Source of the DNA: Desulfuromonadaceae bacterium UBA6124
Lineage (GTDB): Bacteria > Desulfobacterota > Desulfuromonadia > Desulfuromonadales > Trichloromonadaceae
Reading direction: 5' to 3'
Length of the DNA stretch: 28,847 nt
Assembly (NCBI GenBank): GCA_002423365.1
Contig: DIVU01000320.1
Coordinates: 1-28,847, forward strand
Shown here: positions 8,125 to 15,412 of the stretch, piece by piece
Layout: every line of letters begins with the position of its first letter
How positions within the stretch are numbered: position 1 is the stretch's first letter
Translations under genes and position numbers: made by a program
The notes under the pieces: model-generated
Databases searched by the model: none
What the model saw: the letters and a program-made list of their open reading frames with translations, nothing else
What the model was told of the DNA's origin: nothing

Positions 8125-8472
8125 ATGGAGCTGCCGGAACTTCTCCGAAAATCTGTGGACAAGCTTCTCGACGCCTACTGCGCGACACACCTGTCCGCCG
8201 GTCTTCCGGGGCACTCCCGGCTGACCTACCGTATCAGCGGCAGCCGCGCTACCCTGATCGAGGAAGAATTTTCCTGTCCGGGCTGCCGCCGGCGAACGGT
8301 GCGCCCCGTGGCCCAGTTCCGCTACCATCGGGAGCTGACGCAATGGTCCCTGCATTACTACCTGGGAGAACGTCGTGCCTGGGCCTTCTACCTCAACTGC
8401 GGCCCCAGCCTGAATCTGGCCAAGATTCTGCACCATGTCGACGCCGATCCCCTACGTATGTTCTGGGTATAG
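8125..8472 (+). CDS. small DUF3024-like protein
   Basis: A 115-residue soluble protein with a C-P-G-C pair, a basic patch and an aromatic-rich second half (YHRELTQW-SLHYYLG-ERRAWAFYL). The pattern recalls DUF3024 proteins, which have no assigned function; this assignment is from memory of the pattern and is tentative. The ATG lies 8 bases after the cysM stop and has no strong ribosome site of its own, so translational coupling to cysM is likely. The CPGC pair could be part of a metal site, but no second cysteine pair is evident. Confidence 0.6.
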   Translation: MELPELLRKSVDKLLDAYCATHLSAGLPGHSRLTYRISGSRATLIEEEFSCPGCRRRTVRPVAQFRYHRELTQWSLHYYLGERRAWAFYLNCGPSLNLAKILHHVDADPLRMFWV

Positions 8473-8498
8473 CTCCGCCCCCGCCCCAGCTCTCCGCC

Positions 8499-8526
8499 TT
8501 GACAATCTCCCGCTTTGGGCTACAAC
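8499..8526 (+). promoter_or_regulatory. candidate promoter for the cytochrome c peroxidase gene
   Basis: A perfect TTGACA (8499-8504) is followed after 16 bases by TACAAC (8521-8526), about 40 bases before the peroxidase start codon. The -35 box is strong and the -10 moderate. Confidence 0.5.
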
Positions 8527-8567
8527 ATTTATAACCTTTTCACCCCTCTTTTATAGGAGAATGCCCG

Positions 8568-9626
8568 ATGATCCGACGTATCCTCACCAGCATCCTGGCC
8601 ATCACCGCCCTGACGGCCGGCCTCTCCTGGGGCGGCCCGGAGACCCTGCTCGAACAGAGCCGGTCCTATTTCGAACCGATTCCCGGCAGCGCCCCGGAAC
8701 TGAAGGGCAATCCCGCCACCCCGGAGAAACTTCTCCTCGGGCGTATGCTCTATTTCGAACCGCGCCTTTCGGCGTCCAGCTTGATCAGCTGCCAGACCTG
8801 CCACAATGTCGGACTGGCCGGGGCCGATATGCAGGAAACCTCCGTCGGTCACGGCTGGCAGAAAGGTCCTCGCAACGCGCCGACCACCTACAACGCGGTC
8901 TTCAACACCGCCCAGTTCTGGGATGGCCGCGCCAAGGATCTGATGGAGCAGGCCAAGGGGCCGGTTCAGGCCTCCGTCGAAATGAACAACACCCCGGAGC
9001 AGGTGTTGGCAACCCTGAACAGCATGCCGGAATATGTCGAGCTCTTCAAAAAATCCTTCCCCAAGGAAAACGATTCCCTGACCTTCGACAACATGGCCCG
9101 CGCCATCGAGGTCTTCGAAGCGACCCTGCTCACCCCCAATGCCCCCTTCGACCGTTTCCTCAAGGGGGATGAAAAAGCCCTTTCCGCCGTGGAAATCCAG
9201 GGGCTCGATCTCTTCATCAACAAGGGCTGCGTCGGTTGCCACAGCGGCGTCAACATCGGCGGGACCGGCTATTTCCCTTTTGGCGTCGTGGAGAAGCCCG
9301 CGGGTGAGATCCTCCCCGAAGGCGATACCGGCCGTTTCCAGGTGACCAATACCGCCGGGGATGAATACGCCTTCCGCTCCCCGCCGCTGCGCAACGTGGC
9401 CCTGACCCCGCCTTATTTCCATTCCGGCAAGGTCTGGAGCCTGATTGAATCGGTGCGCATCATGGGTTCGGCGCAATTGGGCATCGCCCTGAACGAAGAG
9501 GAAGCCTCCGCGATCACGGCCTTCCTCGGAACCCTGACCGGCGACCAGCCGGTCATCGAACATCCGGTCCTTCCGCCGCAGACGGAGAATACCCCGCGGC
9601 CGGTCCTCATCACTCCCGGAGTTTGA
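8568..9626 (+). CDS. di-haem cytochrome c peroxidase (CcpA/MacA family)
   Basis: A 352-residue periplasmic protein that reduces hydrogen peroxide to water with electrons from small c-type cytochromes. Residues 1-22 form a signal peptide. Two CXXCH sites bind covalent haems: C75-C78-H79 (low-potential peroxidatic domain) and C221-C224-H225 (electron-accepting domain). The N-terminal domain has the typical SCQTCHN, then RNAPTTYN and FWDGRAKDL boxes. The C-terminal part has FRSPPLRNVALTPPYFHSG, with the usual conserved residues. Length matches Geobacter MacA (about 350 residues). AGGAGA sits 7 bases before the ATG. Its own promoter and terminator suggest a single-gene unit. MacA proteins have also been proposed to pass electrons within metal-reducing chains. 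Confidence 0.93.
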   Translation: MIRRILTSILAITALTAGLSWGGPETLLEQSRSYFEPIPGSAPELKGNPATPEKLLLGRMLYFEPRLSASSLISCQTCHNVGLAGADMQETSVGHGWQKGPRNAPTTYNAVFNTAQFWDGRAKDLMEQAKGPVQASVEMNNTPEQVLATLNSMPEYVELFKKSFPKENDSLTFDNMARAIEVFEATLLTPNAPFDRFLKGDEKALSAVEIQGLDLFINKGCVGCHSGVNIGGTGYFPFGVVEKPAGEILPEGDTGRFQVTNTAGDEYAFRSPPLRNVALTPPYFHSGKVWSLIESVRIMGSAQLGIALNEEEASAITAFLGTLTGDQPVIEHPVLPPQTENTPRPVLITPGV

Positions 9627-9657
9627 TGCCACTGACCATCGTTAATTTCTGATCCAT

Positions 9658-9709
9658 TTCTGCTCAAGGGGGACACAAAACAGCGTGCCTGCCTTGAGCA
9701 GAATTTTTT
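9658..9709 (+). terminator. intrinsic terminator after the peroxidase gene
   Basis: A perfect 12-bp stem (9658-9669 with 9692-9703) with a 22-base loop is followed by six Ts. It stands only 35 bases before the next start codon at 9745, leaving almost no room for a separate downstream promoter. Confidence 0.85.
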
Positions 9710-9744
9710 CTCCGCGCCTGACACTTCCACGGATTTTTTACCCT

Positions 9745-12159
9745 ATGACTTTTTTTCGCCTCTTGTTTCTTTGTTTCCTGCTCTTTCCTACCCTGACCCC
9801 GGCCGAGGAAACCGCCCCCCCGCCAGCAGCCGAAGAGCGGACCTTCCCCGGCGTCGCCGAGATCATCCCCAGGGCTTCACAACTCTCCGAGAACGCCATG
9901 AAGGCCGAGGCGGAAATGGCGCCCCTCGCCGACCTGACGCAGATCAGGACCGAGATGGAGGGGATCAAGTCCCGCCAGAACGAAATCATGGGGCGGGTCG
10001 CCGCCCTCGGGGAGATCGAGAATTGGACCTTCGACCGTCTTCTCGAGGTACGCGGAACGGTGGGTAACCACATGACCGGGCTGCGCCGACTCGTCGATAC
10101 GCTCTCGCAACGTCTCACCCAACTGGAAACCATCCGGCAAAAATGGAAAGCGGAAGAAGACTTCTGGAAGGACTGGCGAACAACGCTCAAGAACTCGACC
10201 GAAGACGCCCCGAAAACGGCCTTTACGGAAAGTATCGCCCAGGCCCAGAAAGTCGGGGAGCGCGCCAGGGAGATCACGATTCCCCTGGTCGAGGCACAAA
10301 AAGAGGGCTCTTCCTTGCAAACCGCCATGCTCGACGTGCAGAACAAGATCGAGACGGCATTGGACAATCTGCGTAAGCAGATCTTCCAAAAGACCACCCA
10401 CTCTTTTATCAGCAAGGATTTCTATCTTCAGTTCACCCCCGAGCTGTTCACCTCCACCATCAACGGCATCCTCGCAGCGACCAAAATCCAGTGGGATTTC
10501 CTTCTGGAAAAGCCCTGGGTGGCGCTGTTGCAGGTGGTCACGACAGTGCTTCTGGCCTTTTTCATTCTCCGCCATCGCAAGGGGGAACGGATCAATGAAG
10601 AATGGAAATTCATGGCCGACCACCCCTGGGCCACGGGCATTTTCGTTTCGGTGATCTCCTTCAGCTACCTTTACGGCTCCATGCCCTCCTTCTGGCGCAT
10701 GGGCATCACGCTGCTGGCGGCGCTCTCCACGGCGATCCTTGTCACCGGCGTAGTCTCGAATCCCCGTAAGCGTTTGATGATCTACCTACTGGCGGTGCTG
10801 TTCACCATTACCCAGGTGCTGCAGCTGATCGCCTTTCCCGCCCCCCTTTACCGGCTTTACCTGACTGCCTTAAGCCTGCTCGGGATCCCGGTGCTGATGC
10901 TGGTCGCGCGCTCGAACCAGAAAGCCCATGACGGTCGCAAGGACTGGTTCACCCAGTCCCTGCGTTGGGGAGCGGGGATTCTGCTCGTAGCCCTGGTCGC
11001 CCAAGCCAGCGGCTATAGCAACCTGGCGGCGCGCCTGATCAACTCCTCGGTCAGCACGGTCTTTCTCGGCCTGTATTTCATCATGACCCTGCGTCTCGCC
11101 CAAGGCGCCATCCGCTTCGTCTTTGCCCATCCCGTGGTTATCCGCCATCCCTTCTTCTATCGCTACGGCGATGATCTCATCGAACGGCTGTCGACCATCG
11201 CCAAGATTTTTATCGGCGCCTATTCTTTTCTTTTGTTCTTTGTCATCTGGGGCGTCTATAACTCCGCCGGCCAAGCCTGGGATGCCTTCACCAGCATGAG
11301 TGTCAAGATTGGAGAGATGACATTTTCGCTCAACATGATCGCCCTCTTCAGCCTGGCACTCTATTTTGCCTTTACTTTCTCCTGGTTTCTGCGCTCGGTT
11401 CTTGAATCCCAGGTCTTTCCCCATCGGGATCTGGATCGCGGCGTCCGCGACGCCATCAAAAAACTGCTTCATTATGCCATTATCTTCTTCGGCTTCTTCT
11501 TCGCCATGAGACTGGCCGGAGTCGAGTTGAAGAACTTCGCCTTCCTTGCCGGTGCCTTCGGTATCGGTATCGGTTTCGGCCTGCAGAATATCGTCAACAA
11601 TTTTATCAGCGGCATCATCCTCCTTTTCGAGCGTCCGGTGCGGGTCGGCGACGCCTTGGTCATTGACGGCAAATGGTGCACGGTACGGAAAATCGGTCTG
11701 CGCTCGACCATCGTCGAAACCCCCGATCGGGCCGAAATCATTGTGCCGAACTCGGAATTCATCTCGCAGAAGGTCACCAACTGGACTCTGAGTTCCAGCA
11801 TCGCCCGTATCGTCATCCCCGTGGGGGTCGCTTACGGCAGCAACATCGACAAAGTCTTCGCCCTTCTGATTGATGCGGCCAAAGAACATGAACTGATTCT
11901 CCAGAACCCCGCGCCGTCGCCCATATTCACCGCCTTTGGCGCAAGTTCTCTCGATTTTGAATTGAGGGTCTGGGTCGCGGACGCCGACAGCATGCTCGGT
12001 GTCCGCAGCGCTCTGCTCCAGAGTATTGATCGCCTCTTCCGCGAAGCCGAGATCGAAATTCCCTTTCCGCAACGGGATGTGCATCTTTTCGTCAAGGACG
12101 GACAAAGCCCGCCGCCTACGCAAAGCCTGCGGGAAGAACCGAAAACTCTGGAATCCTGA
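9745..12159 (+). CDS. large MscS/MscK-type mechanosensitive channel
   Basis: An 804-residue inner-membrane protein. Residues 1-20 look like a signal peptide (MTFFRLLFLCFLLF, then TPAEE). A long periplasmic, predicted coiled-coil domain follows (about 25-240), and then roughly ten transmembrane helices. The MscS core begins near residue 595: the glycine/alanine-rich pore helix (FAFLAGAFGIGIGFGLQN), the beta domain with FERPVRVGD and the IVPNSEF motif, and the cytoplasmic alpha/beta vestibule to about 790. MscS-family channels open under membrane tension and release solutes during osmotic downshock. The size lies near YbiO and below MscK. The ATG at 9745 is chosen for the signal peptide; its ribosome site is weak, and the frame upstream runs into a terminator. 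Confidence 0.9.
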   Translation: MTFFRLLFLCFLLFPTLTPAEETAPPPAAEERTFPGVAEIIPRASQLSENAMKAEAEMAPLADLTQIRTEMEGIKSRQNEIMGRVAALGEIENWTFDRLLEVRGTVGNHMTGLRRLVDTLSQRLTQLETIRQKWKAEEDFWKDWRTTLKNSTEDAPKTAFTESIAQAQKVGERAREITIPLVEAQKEGSSLQTAMLDVQNKIETALDNLRKQIFQKTTHSFISKDFYLQFTPELFTSTINGILAATKIQWDFLLEKPWVALLQVVTTVLLAFFILRHRKGERINEEWKFMADHPWATGIFVSVISFSYLYGSMPSFWRMGITLLAALSTAILVTGVVSNPRKRLMIYLLAVLFTITQVLQLIAFPAPLYRLYLTALSLLGIPVLMLVARSNQKAHDGRKDWFTQSLRWGAGILLVALVAQASGYSNLAARLINSSVSTVFLGLYFIMTLRLAQGAIRFVFAHPVVIRHPFFYRYGDDLIERLSTIAKIFIGAYSFLLFFVIWGVYNSAGQAWDAFTSMSVKIGEMTFSLNMIALFSLALYFAFTFSWFLRSVLESQVFPHRDLDRGVRDAIKKLLHYAIIFFGFFFAMRLAGVELKNFAFLAGAFGIGIGFGLQNIVNNFISGIILLFERPVRVGDALVIDGKWCTVRKIGLRSTIVETPDRAEIIVPNSEFISQKVTNWTLSSSIARIVIPVGVAYGSNIDKVFALLIDAAKEHELILQNPAPSPIFTAFGASSLDFELRVWVADADSMLGVRSALLQSIDRLFREAEIEIPFPQRDVHLFVKDGQSPPPTQSLREEPKTLES

Positions 12160-12166
12160 CCGATCC

Positions 12167-12200
12167 GGGCATCCACCCTCCCCGGGGTGGGTGGATGCCC
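12167..12200 (+). terminator. GC-rich hairpin after the channel gene
   Basis: A perfect 12-bp stem (12167-12178 with 12189-12200) with a 10-base loop lies just after the stop codon. There is no U-tract on the plus strand, so it may be a transcript-end stabiliser or a Rho-assisted terminator rather than a classical intrinsic one. Confidence 0.5.
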
Positions 12201-12211
12201 ATGAGTAGGTC

Positions 12212-12240
12212 TTGAGCTGCGCGGGCTAAAGTGCTATTTT
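12212..12240 (+). promoter_or_regulatory. candidate fabH promoter
   Basis: TTGAGC (12212-12217), a 17-base spacer and TATTTT (12235-12240) lie about 33 bases before the fabH start codon. Confidence 0.5.
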
Positions 12241-12272
12241 GTTTTGTCTTGTAACCCGCCGGGAGATGCCTC

Positions 12273-13262
12273 ATGCCGAAAAACCCCCATGTCATGATCC
12301 TAGGTACCGGTCATGCCGTTCCCAACCAAATTCTGACCAACGCCGTCCTGGAGCGGATGGTCGACACCAGCGACCAGTGGATCATGGAGCGCACGGGCAT
12401 CAGGGAACGGCGCATTGTCGCGCCCGGGACCCCGCTTTCCGCTCTCGCCGCTGAGGCCGCCACGCGCGCCCTCGATGCCGCTGGCGTGACGGCCGAGGAG
12501 ATCGATCTGATCATCCTAGGGACCGTTACCGGCGACATGAAATTTCCCGCCACGGCCTGCATCATCCAGGAAATCATCGGCGCCAAACATGCCGTCGCCT
12601 TCGATCTTTCCGCCGCCTGCTCCGGTTTTCTTTTCGGCCTGCAGATCGCCGAGGGCCTGATGCTCGCCTCGGGCTATCGCAAGGCCCTGGTGATCGGCGG
12701 CGAGATCCTCTCTTCCATGGTCAACTGGAAGGATCGGGATACCTGCGTTCTCTTCGGCGATGGAGCCGGTGCGGTCGTCCTCGGTGCCGCCGAGGGGGAG
12801 CGCGGCATCATCCATACCTGCCTCGGCAGCGACGGCGCTCATGTCAAACTTCTTTATAATCCCGGTTGCGGTAGCCTGAATCCGCCGACGCCGGAAAACA
12901 CTGCCGAGCAGCTGCACACCATTCACATGGCCGGCCGCGAGGTTTTCCGCCACGCGGTGACGGCCATGAGCAACGCCATGCAGCAAGTCCTGCACGAAGC
13001 CGGGATCTCTCCATCCGAACTCCAACTCTTGATCCCGCACCAGGCCAATCTGCGCATTATCGAAGGCGTTGCCAAGCGTTTCGACATCCCCTCCGACCGG
13101 GTCTACATCAATGTCGATCGCTTCGGCAACACCTCCTCCGCCTCTATCCCCATCGCTCTCGACGAAGCCTTCCATGCAGGCCGGATCCGCCCCGGCGATC
13201 TGGTGGGCATGGTTACCTTCGGCGCCGGCCTCACCTGGGCATCGGCCGTCATCCGTTTTTGA
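12273..13262 (+). CDS. fabH: beta-ketoacyl-ACP synthase III
   Basis: A 329-residue cytoplasmic condensing enzyme that starts fatty-acid synthesis by joining an acyl-CoA primer, usually acetyl-CoA or a branched acyl-CoA, to malonyl-ACP. The catalytic triad is complete: C116 (AACSGF), H256 (IPHQAN) and N286 (FGNTSS). The N-terminal TSDQWIMERTGIRERR box and the C-terminal GxGLTWAS box are typical of FabH. GGGAG lies about 8 bases before the ATG. It is not flanked by plsX, fabD, fabG or acpP as in a standard fab operon, so it may be a second or specialised copy; the rest of the genome would be needed to tell. It has its own promoter. Residues that select the primer cannot be read with confidence here. 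Confidence 0.94.
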   Translation: MPKNPHVMILGTGHAVPNQILTNAVLERMVDTSDQWIMERTGIRERRIVAPGTPLSALAAEAATRALDAAGVTAEEIDLIILGTVTGDMKFPATACIIQEIIGAKHAVAFDLSAACSGFLFGLQIAEGLMLASGYRKALVIGGEILSSMVNWKDRDTCVLFGDGAGAVVLGAAEGERGIIHTCLGSDGAHVKLLYNPGCGSLNPPTPENTAEQLHTIHMAGREVFRHAVTAMSNAMQQVLHEAGISPSELQLLIPHQANLRIIEGVAKRFDIPSDRVYINVDRFGNTSSASIPIALDEAFHAGRIRPGDLVGMVTFGAGLTWASAVIRF

Positions 13263-13289
13263 TCCCGTCAAAAATCGTTGTGCCCCCCA

Positions 13290-13318
13290 TTGCATTATTC
13301 CTCCCTCGTCGTTAAACT
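13290..13318 (+). promoter_or_regulatory. candidate promoter of a small RNA downstream of fabH
   Basis: TTGCAT (13290-13295), a 17-base spacer and TAAACT (13313-13318). Transcription would start near 13325 and run into the terminator at 13457-13490. No open reading frame follows. Confidence 0.4.
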
Positions 13319-13324
13319 AAAATC

Positions 13325-13490
13325 AAACGAAAGGAGGATTAATCAGATAGTAACCGACAATAAAACATAGAATTCGCCGCCCCCAAAGGGGGGATACATC
13401 GTTCTGCCCCGCAGGACGAACAAGTCAGCCGGAAAAACGGGCTGGCGACCAAAGGAAAAAGCCCCGTCATTTAAATATGACGGGGCTTTT
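13325..13490 (+). ncRNA. candidate structured small RNA
   Basis: About 165 bases between a promoter-like pair and a strong terminator, with no supported reading frame. It holds a perfect Shine-Dalgarno-like AAAGGAGGA (from about 13330) with no start codon at a usable distance. Three hairpins follow: 13380-13384 with 13388-13392; an 8-bp stem 13400-13407 with 13411-13418 (one G-T pair); and a 7-bp stem 13424-13430 with 13440-13446 (one G-T pair). The terminator stem closes it. Six GGA triplets are present, several unpaired. It does not match any riboswitch consensus I know. It could instead be a fabH 3' untranslated region. Confidence 0.4.
13457..13490. terminator. bidirectional terminator between fabH side and imcH side
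   Basis: A perfect 14-bp stem (13457-13470 with 13477-13490) with A-runs on the left and T-runs on the right, so it works on both strands. It closes the plus-strand candidate RNA and the minus-strand ImcH-like gene that ends at 13517. Confidence 0.9.
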
Positions 13491-13516
13491 AGTTTTTCTT
13501 TCGCTTTCCTTCGCGC

Positions 13517-15136
13517 CTAGCGGCCCGACAGCGTCCGGAGGATAGCCGGGTCGGCTTCATCCTCGGCGAGAATCGTGTGACATGTATCGCAGTCCATGGA
13601 GATCACCTCGCCGTTTTCCGTCTCGTGATCTTCATCGTGACAGCGGAAGCAGCCCACGTCATCGTTGTGGCCGAGATGGTTGGTATAGGTTCCCCACTTG
13701 ATGTTCATTTCAGGGAAGACATTCTCGGCATAGGCCTGCTGGATGCCGGCAATCGATCTTTCCAGCGCTTCGGAACTGACCTGCGGATAGTTCGTGCCGT
13801 AAAATTCCCGAATTTCCGCAGCGATGGTCGCCTTGGCCTGGTCCTGCGAGGGATATTCGCGAAGGACAACCTCCATGGCCTTTTTCTTGACATATGGGAT
13901 GGAAACGTCAATCTGGCCACTCATGATCTGGTTGTCCACTGCAACGCCCGGCGGCAGATAGATATGGGTCGGGCGGTTGTGGCAATCGATGCAATCCATC
14001 TCCCGCAACTCTTCATAAGCGTGCCCGCTCTGTTCCGCATAAGCGCGGATATCACGGATTTCCGGCGGACGTTCGCTGCTTTTTCCTTTGGGTCCAACAA
14101 GCCAGCGCCCACTCGCGGCACGGGAAGCAGGATGGCTTTGCCCGGAATCGACCACGGCGACCTGCTCGCTCTGGAAAGACTGCAGACCGGCTTTTCCAGA
14201 CGCCTGCAATTCGGCATTGGCCTCGCTGGAACGATAGACCAGGAGACTGCCGTCCTCAGCGGCCTGGATGACCTCGGGGATCTTCATCCGGCTGTGGTCC
14301 GAGGGGCGGTAAAAGATCTTGTTCTCCGCCGCCACATGCCAGTGAATCCCGTGGGAACTGGAGGTGCGGTCACCGGCCGAGCCGACTTTCATCAGCAGGA
14401 CGGTCTTGACGTTGGTGTTCATTTCATCTTCCAGAAACTTGTCTTTGATCACCAGCTTGTCGCCATGGAACATTTCCGGACGATGACATTCCTCACAGGT
14501 ATCCCGGGCCGGACGCAGACCGTGTACCGGTGTGGCAATGGGGCGCGGATAGGTGTTAAGCGCCACCGCGAGGAGCTGGCGCGCACCGGAAATCTTCGAC
14601 TTGACGAACCAGTCCGCCCCAGAGCCGATATGACATTCGACACAAGTCACGCGGGAATGGGGGGAATTAAGATAGGCGGTCCTTTCGGGATTCATGACTG
14701 TATGGCAGAATTCCCCGCAGAAGGAGACAGACTCCATGTAATGGTAGGTGCGATAACCGAGCAGGGAGACGATGAGGACATTGATCCCGGTGAGGAATAC
14801 CGCAAAAAAGACCAGCTTGCGCATACGGCTGAATTTTTGCGGGTCGGTGAAGTAGTCCCGGAGATAGTCCAGAGTAAAGAGCCGGACCTCCTCCTTCCCC
14901 TTGAAGAAAAAAAGGCCGAGAAAGACCAGAATCAGACCGCCGATGAAGGCGGGACCGAGGAGCATGTAGATCGCGCCGGAGATGTAGGTATTGTCGATGT
15001 GAAAGAGCACATCATAAAAGATCGCACCGAAGAGGAACGGCGCGGAGGCCGTCACGATCATCGCCCCGAACAGCGACACACGACTCCGGGCGATCCCCCG
15101 ACTGAACGCACCGACGATTTCCGACAGTCTTTTCAT
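13517..15136 (-). CDS. imcH: NapC/NirT-family inner-membrane multihaem cytochrome, ImcH-like
   Basis: A 539-residue cytochrome anchored by three N-terminal transmembrane helices (about residues 20-45, 55-80 and 105-130), with a large periplasmic domain. It holds five CXXCH sites (CVECH, CEECH, CIDCH, CFRCH, CDTCH) plus one CX3CH site, CGEFCH, at the position of the first NapC-type haem. In Geobacter sulfurreducens, ImcH passes menaquinol electrons to periplasmic cytochromes when the acceptor potential is high; I recall seven haems there, and I count six motifs here. The start is uncertain: ATGs lie at 15160, 15142 and 15136. 15136 has AAGGA 7 bases upstream and is used. It lies 3' of the CbcL-like gene, separated by a terminator and its own promoter. 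Confidence 0.8.
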   Translation of the reverse strand: MKRLSEIVGAFSRGIARSRVSLFGAMIVTASAPFLFGAIFYDVLFHIDNTYISGAIYMLLGPAFIGGLILVFLGLFFFKGKEEVRLFTLDYLRDYFTDPQKFSRMRKLVFFAVFLTGINVLIVSLLGYRTYHYMESVSFCGEFCHTVMNPERTAYLNSPHSRVTCVECHIGSGADWFVKSKISGARQLLAVALNTYPRPIATPVHGLRPARDTCEECHRPEMFHGDKLVIKDKFLEDEMNTNVKTVLLMKVGSAGDRTSSSHGIHWHVAAENKIFYRPSDHSRMKIPEVIQAAEDGSLLVYRSSEANAELQASGKAGLQSFQSEQVAVVDSGQSHPASRAASGRWLVGPKGKSSERPPEIRDIRAYAEQSGHAYEELREMDCIDCHNRPTHIYLPPGVAVDNQIMSGQIDVSIPYVKKKAMEVVLREYPSQDQAKATIAAEIREFYGTNYPQVSSEALERSIAGIQQAYAENVFPEMNIKWGTYTNHLGHNDDVGCFRCHDEDHETENGEVISMDCDTCHTILAEDEADPAILRTLSGR

Positions 15137-15271
15137 AGGCATTTCCTTTCCCTGGCTCATTTTCAGTTAGATTTCGGAACCCGTTCGGCAGGAACCCGGC
15201 CCCGGCAGATTAAAAGCTTGAAAATCCCGTCAGGTTGCGCCATTAGACGATTTCCCAGGGAACACTTCGGC

Positions 15272-15300
15272 TTAGTATCATTCAGGTCAAGGGAAGTCAA
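15272..15300 (-). promoter_or_regulatory. promoter of the ImcH-like gene
   Basis: On the minus strand TTGACT (15295-15300), a 17-base spacer and TACTAA (15272-15277). The leader would be about 125 bases long and contains two copies of CGGGTTCC about 15 bases apart near 15180-15200. No known riboswitch pattern was recognised in it. Confidence 0.55.
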
Positions 15301-15346
15301 CGGATAAGTTTTTAATTATTTTACTGCAATCCTAAAGAATTACAGC

Positions 15347-15388
15347 AAAAGGAAAAGGGCCGCCGAAACCGGCGACCCTTTTCCTTTT
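15347..15388 (-). terminator. terminator after the CbcL-like gene
   Basis: An 18-bp stem (15347-15364 with 15371-15388) with one non-Watson-Crick position and a 6-base loop. On the minus strand it reads as GC-rich core then CCTTTT. It separates the CbcL-like gene from the ImcH-like gene. Confidence 0.8.
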
Positions 15389-15412
15389 TTACCTTGCAAC
15401 TGACGCGGAATC

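Noticed and set aside
13371..13450. Known riboswitch classes in the candidate RNA after fabH
   Set aside because: Compared by eye with cyclic-di-GMP I/II, guanidine, ZTP, fluoride, SAH and cobalamin consensus features; none fits.
15160..15270. Possible cyclic-di-GMP riboswitch in the ImcH-like leader
   Set aside because: Some GEMM-like pieces (CGCAACC, CGGGTTCC) occur, but the conserved GACGCAAAGCC core and the receptor arrangement are missing.
13577..15307. A 576-codon plus-strand frame opposite the ImcH-like gene
   Set aside because: The minus strand shows six haem sites and three membrane helices; the plus frame shows none.
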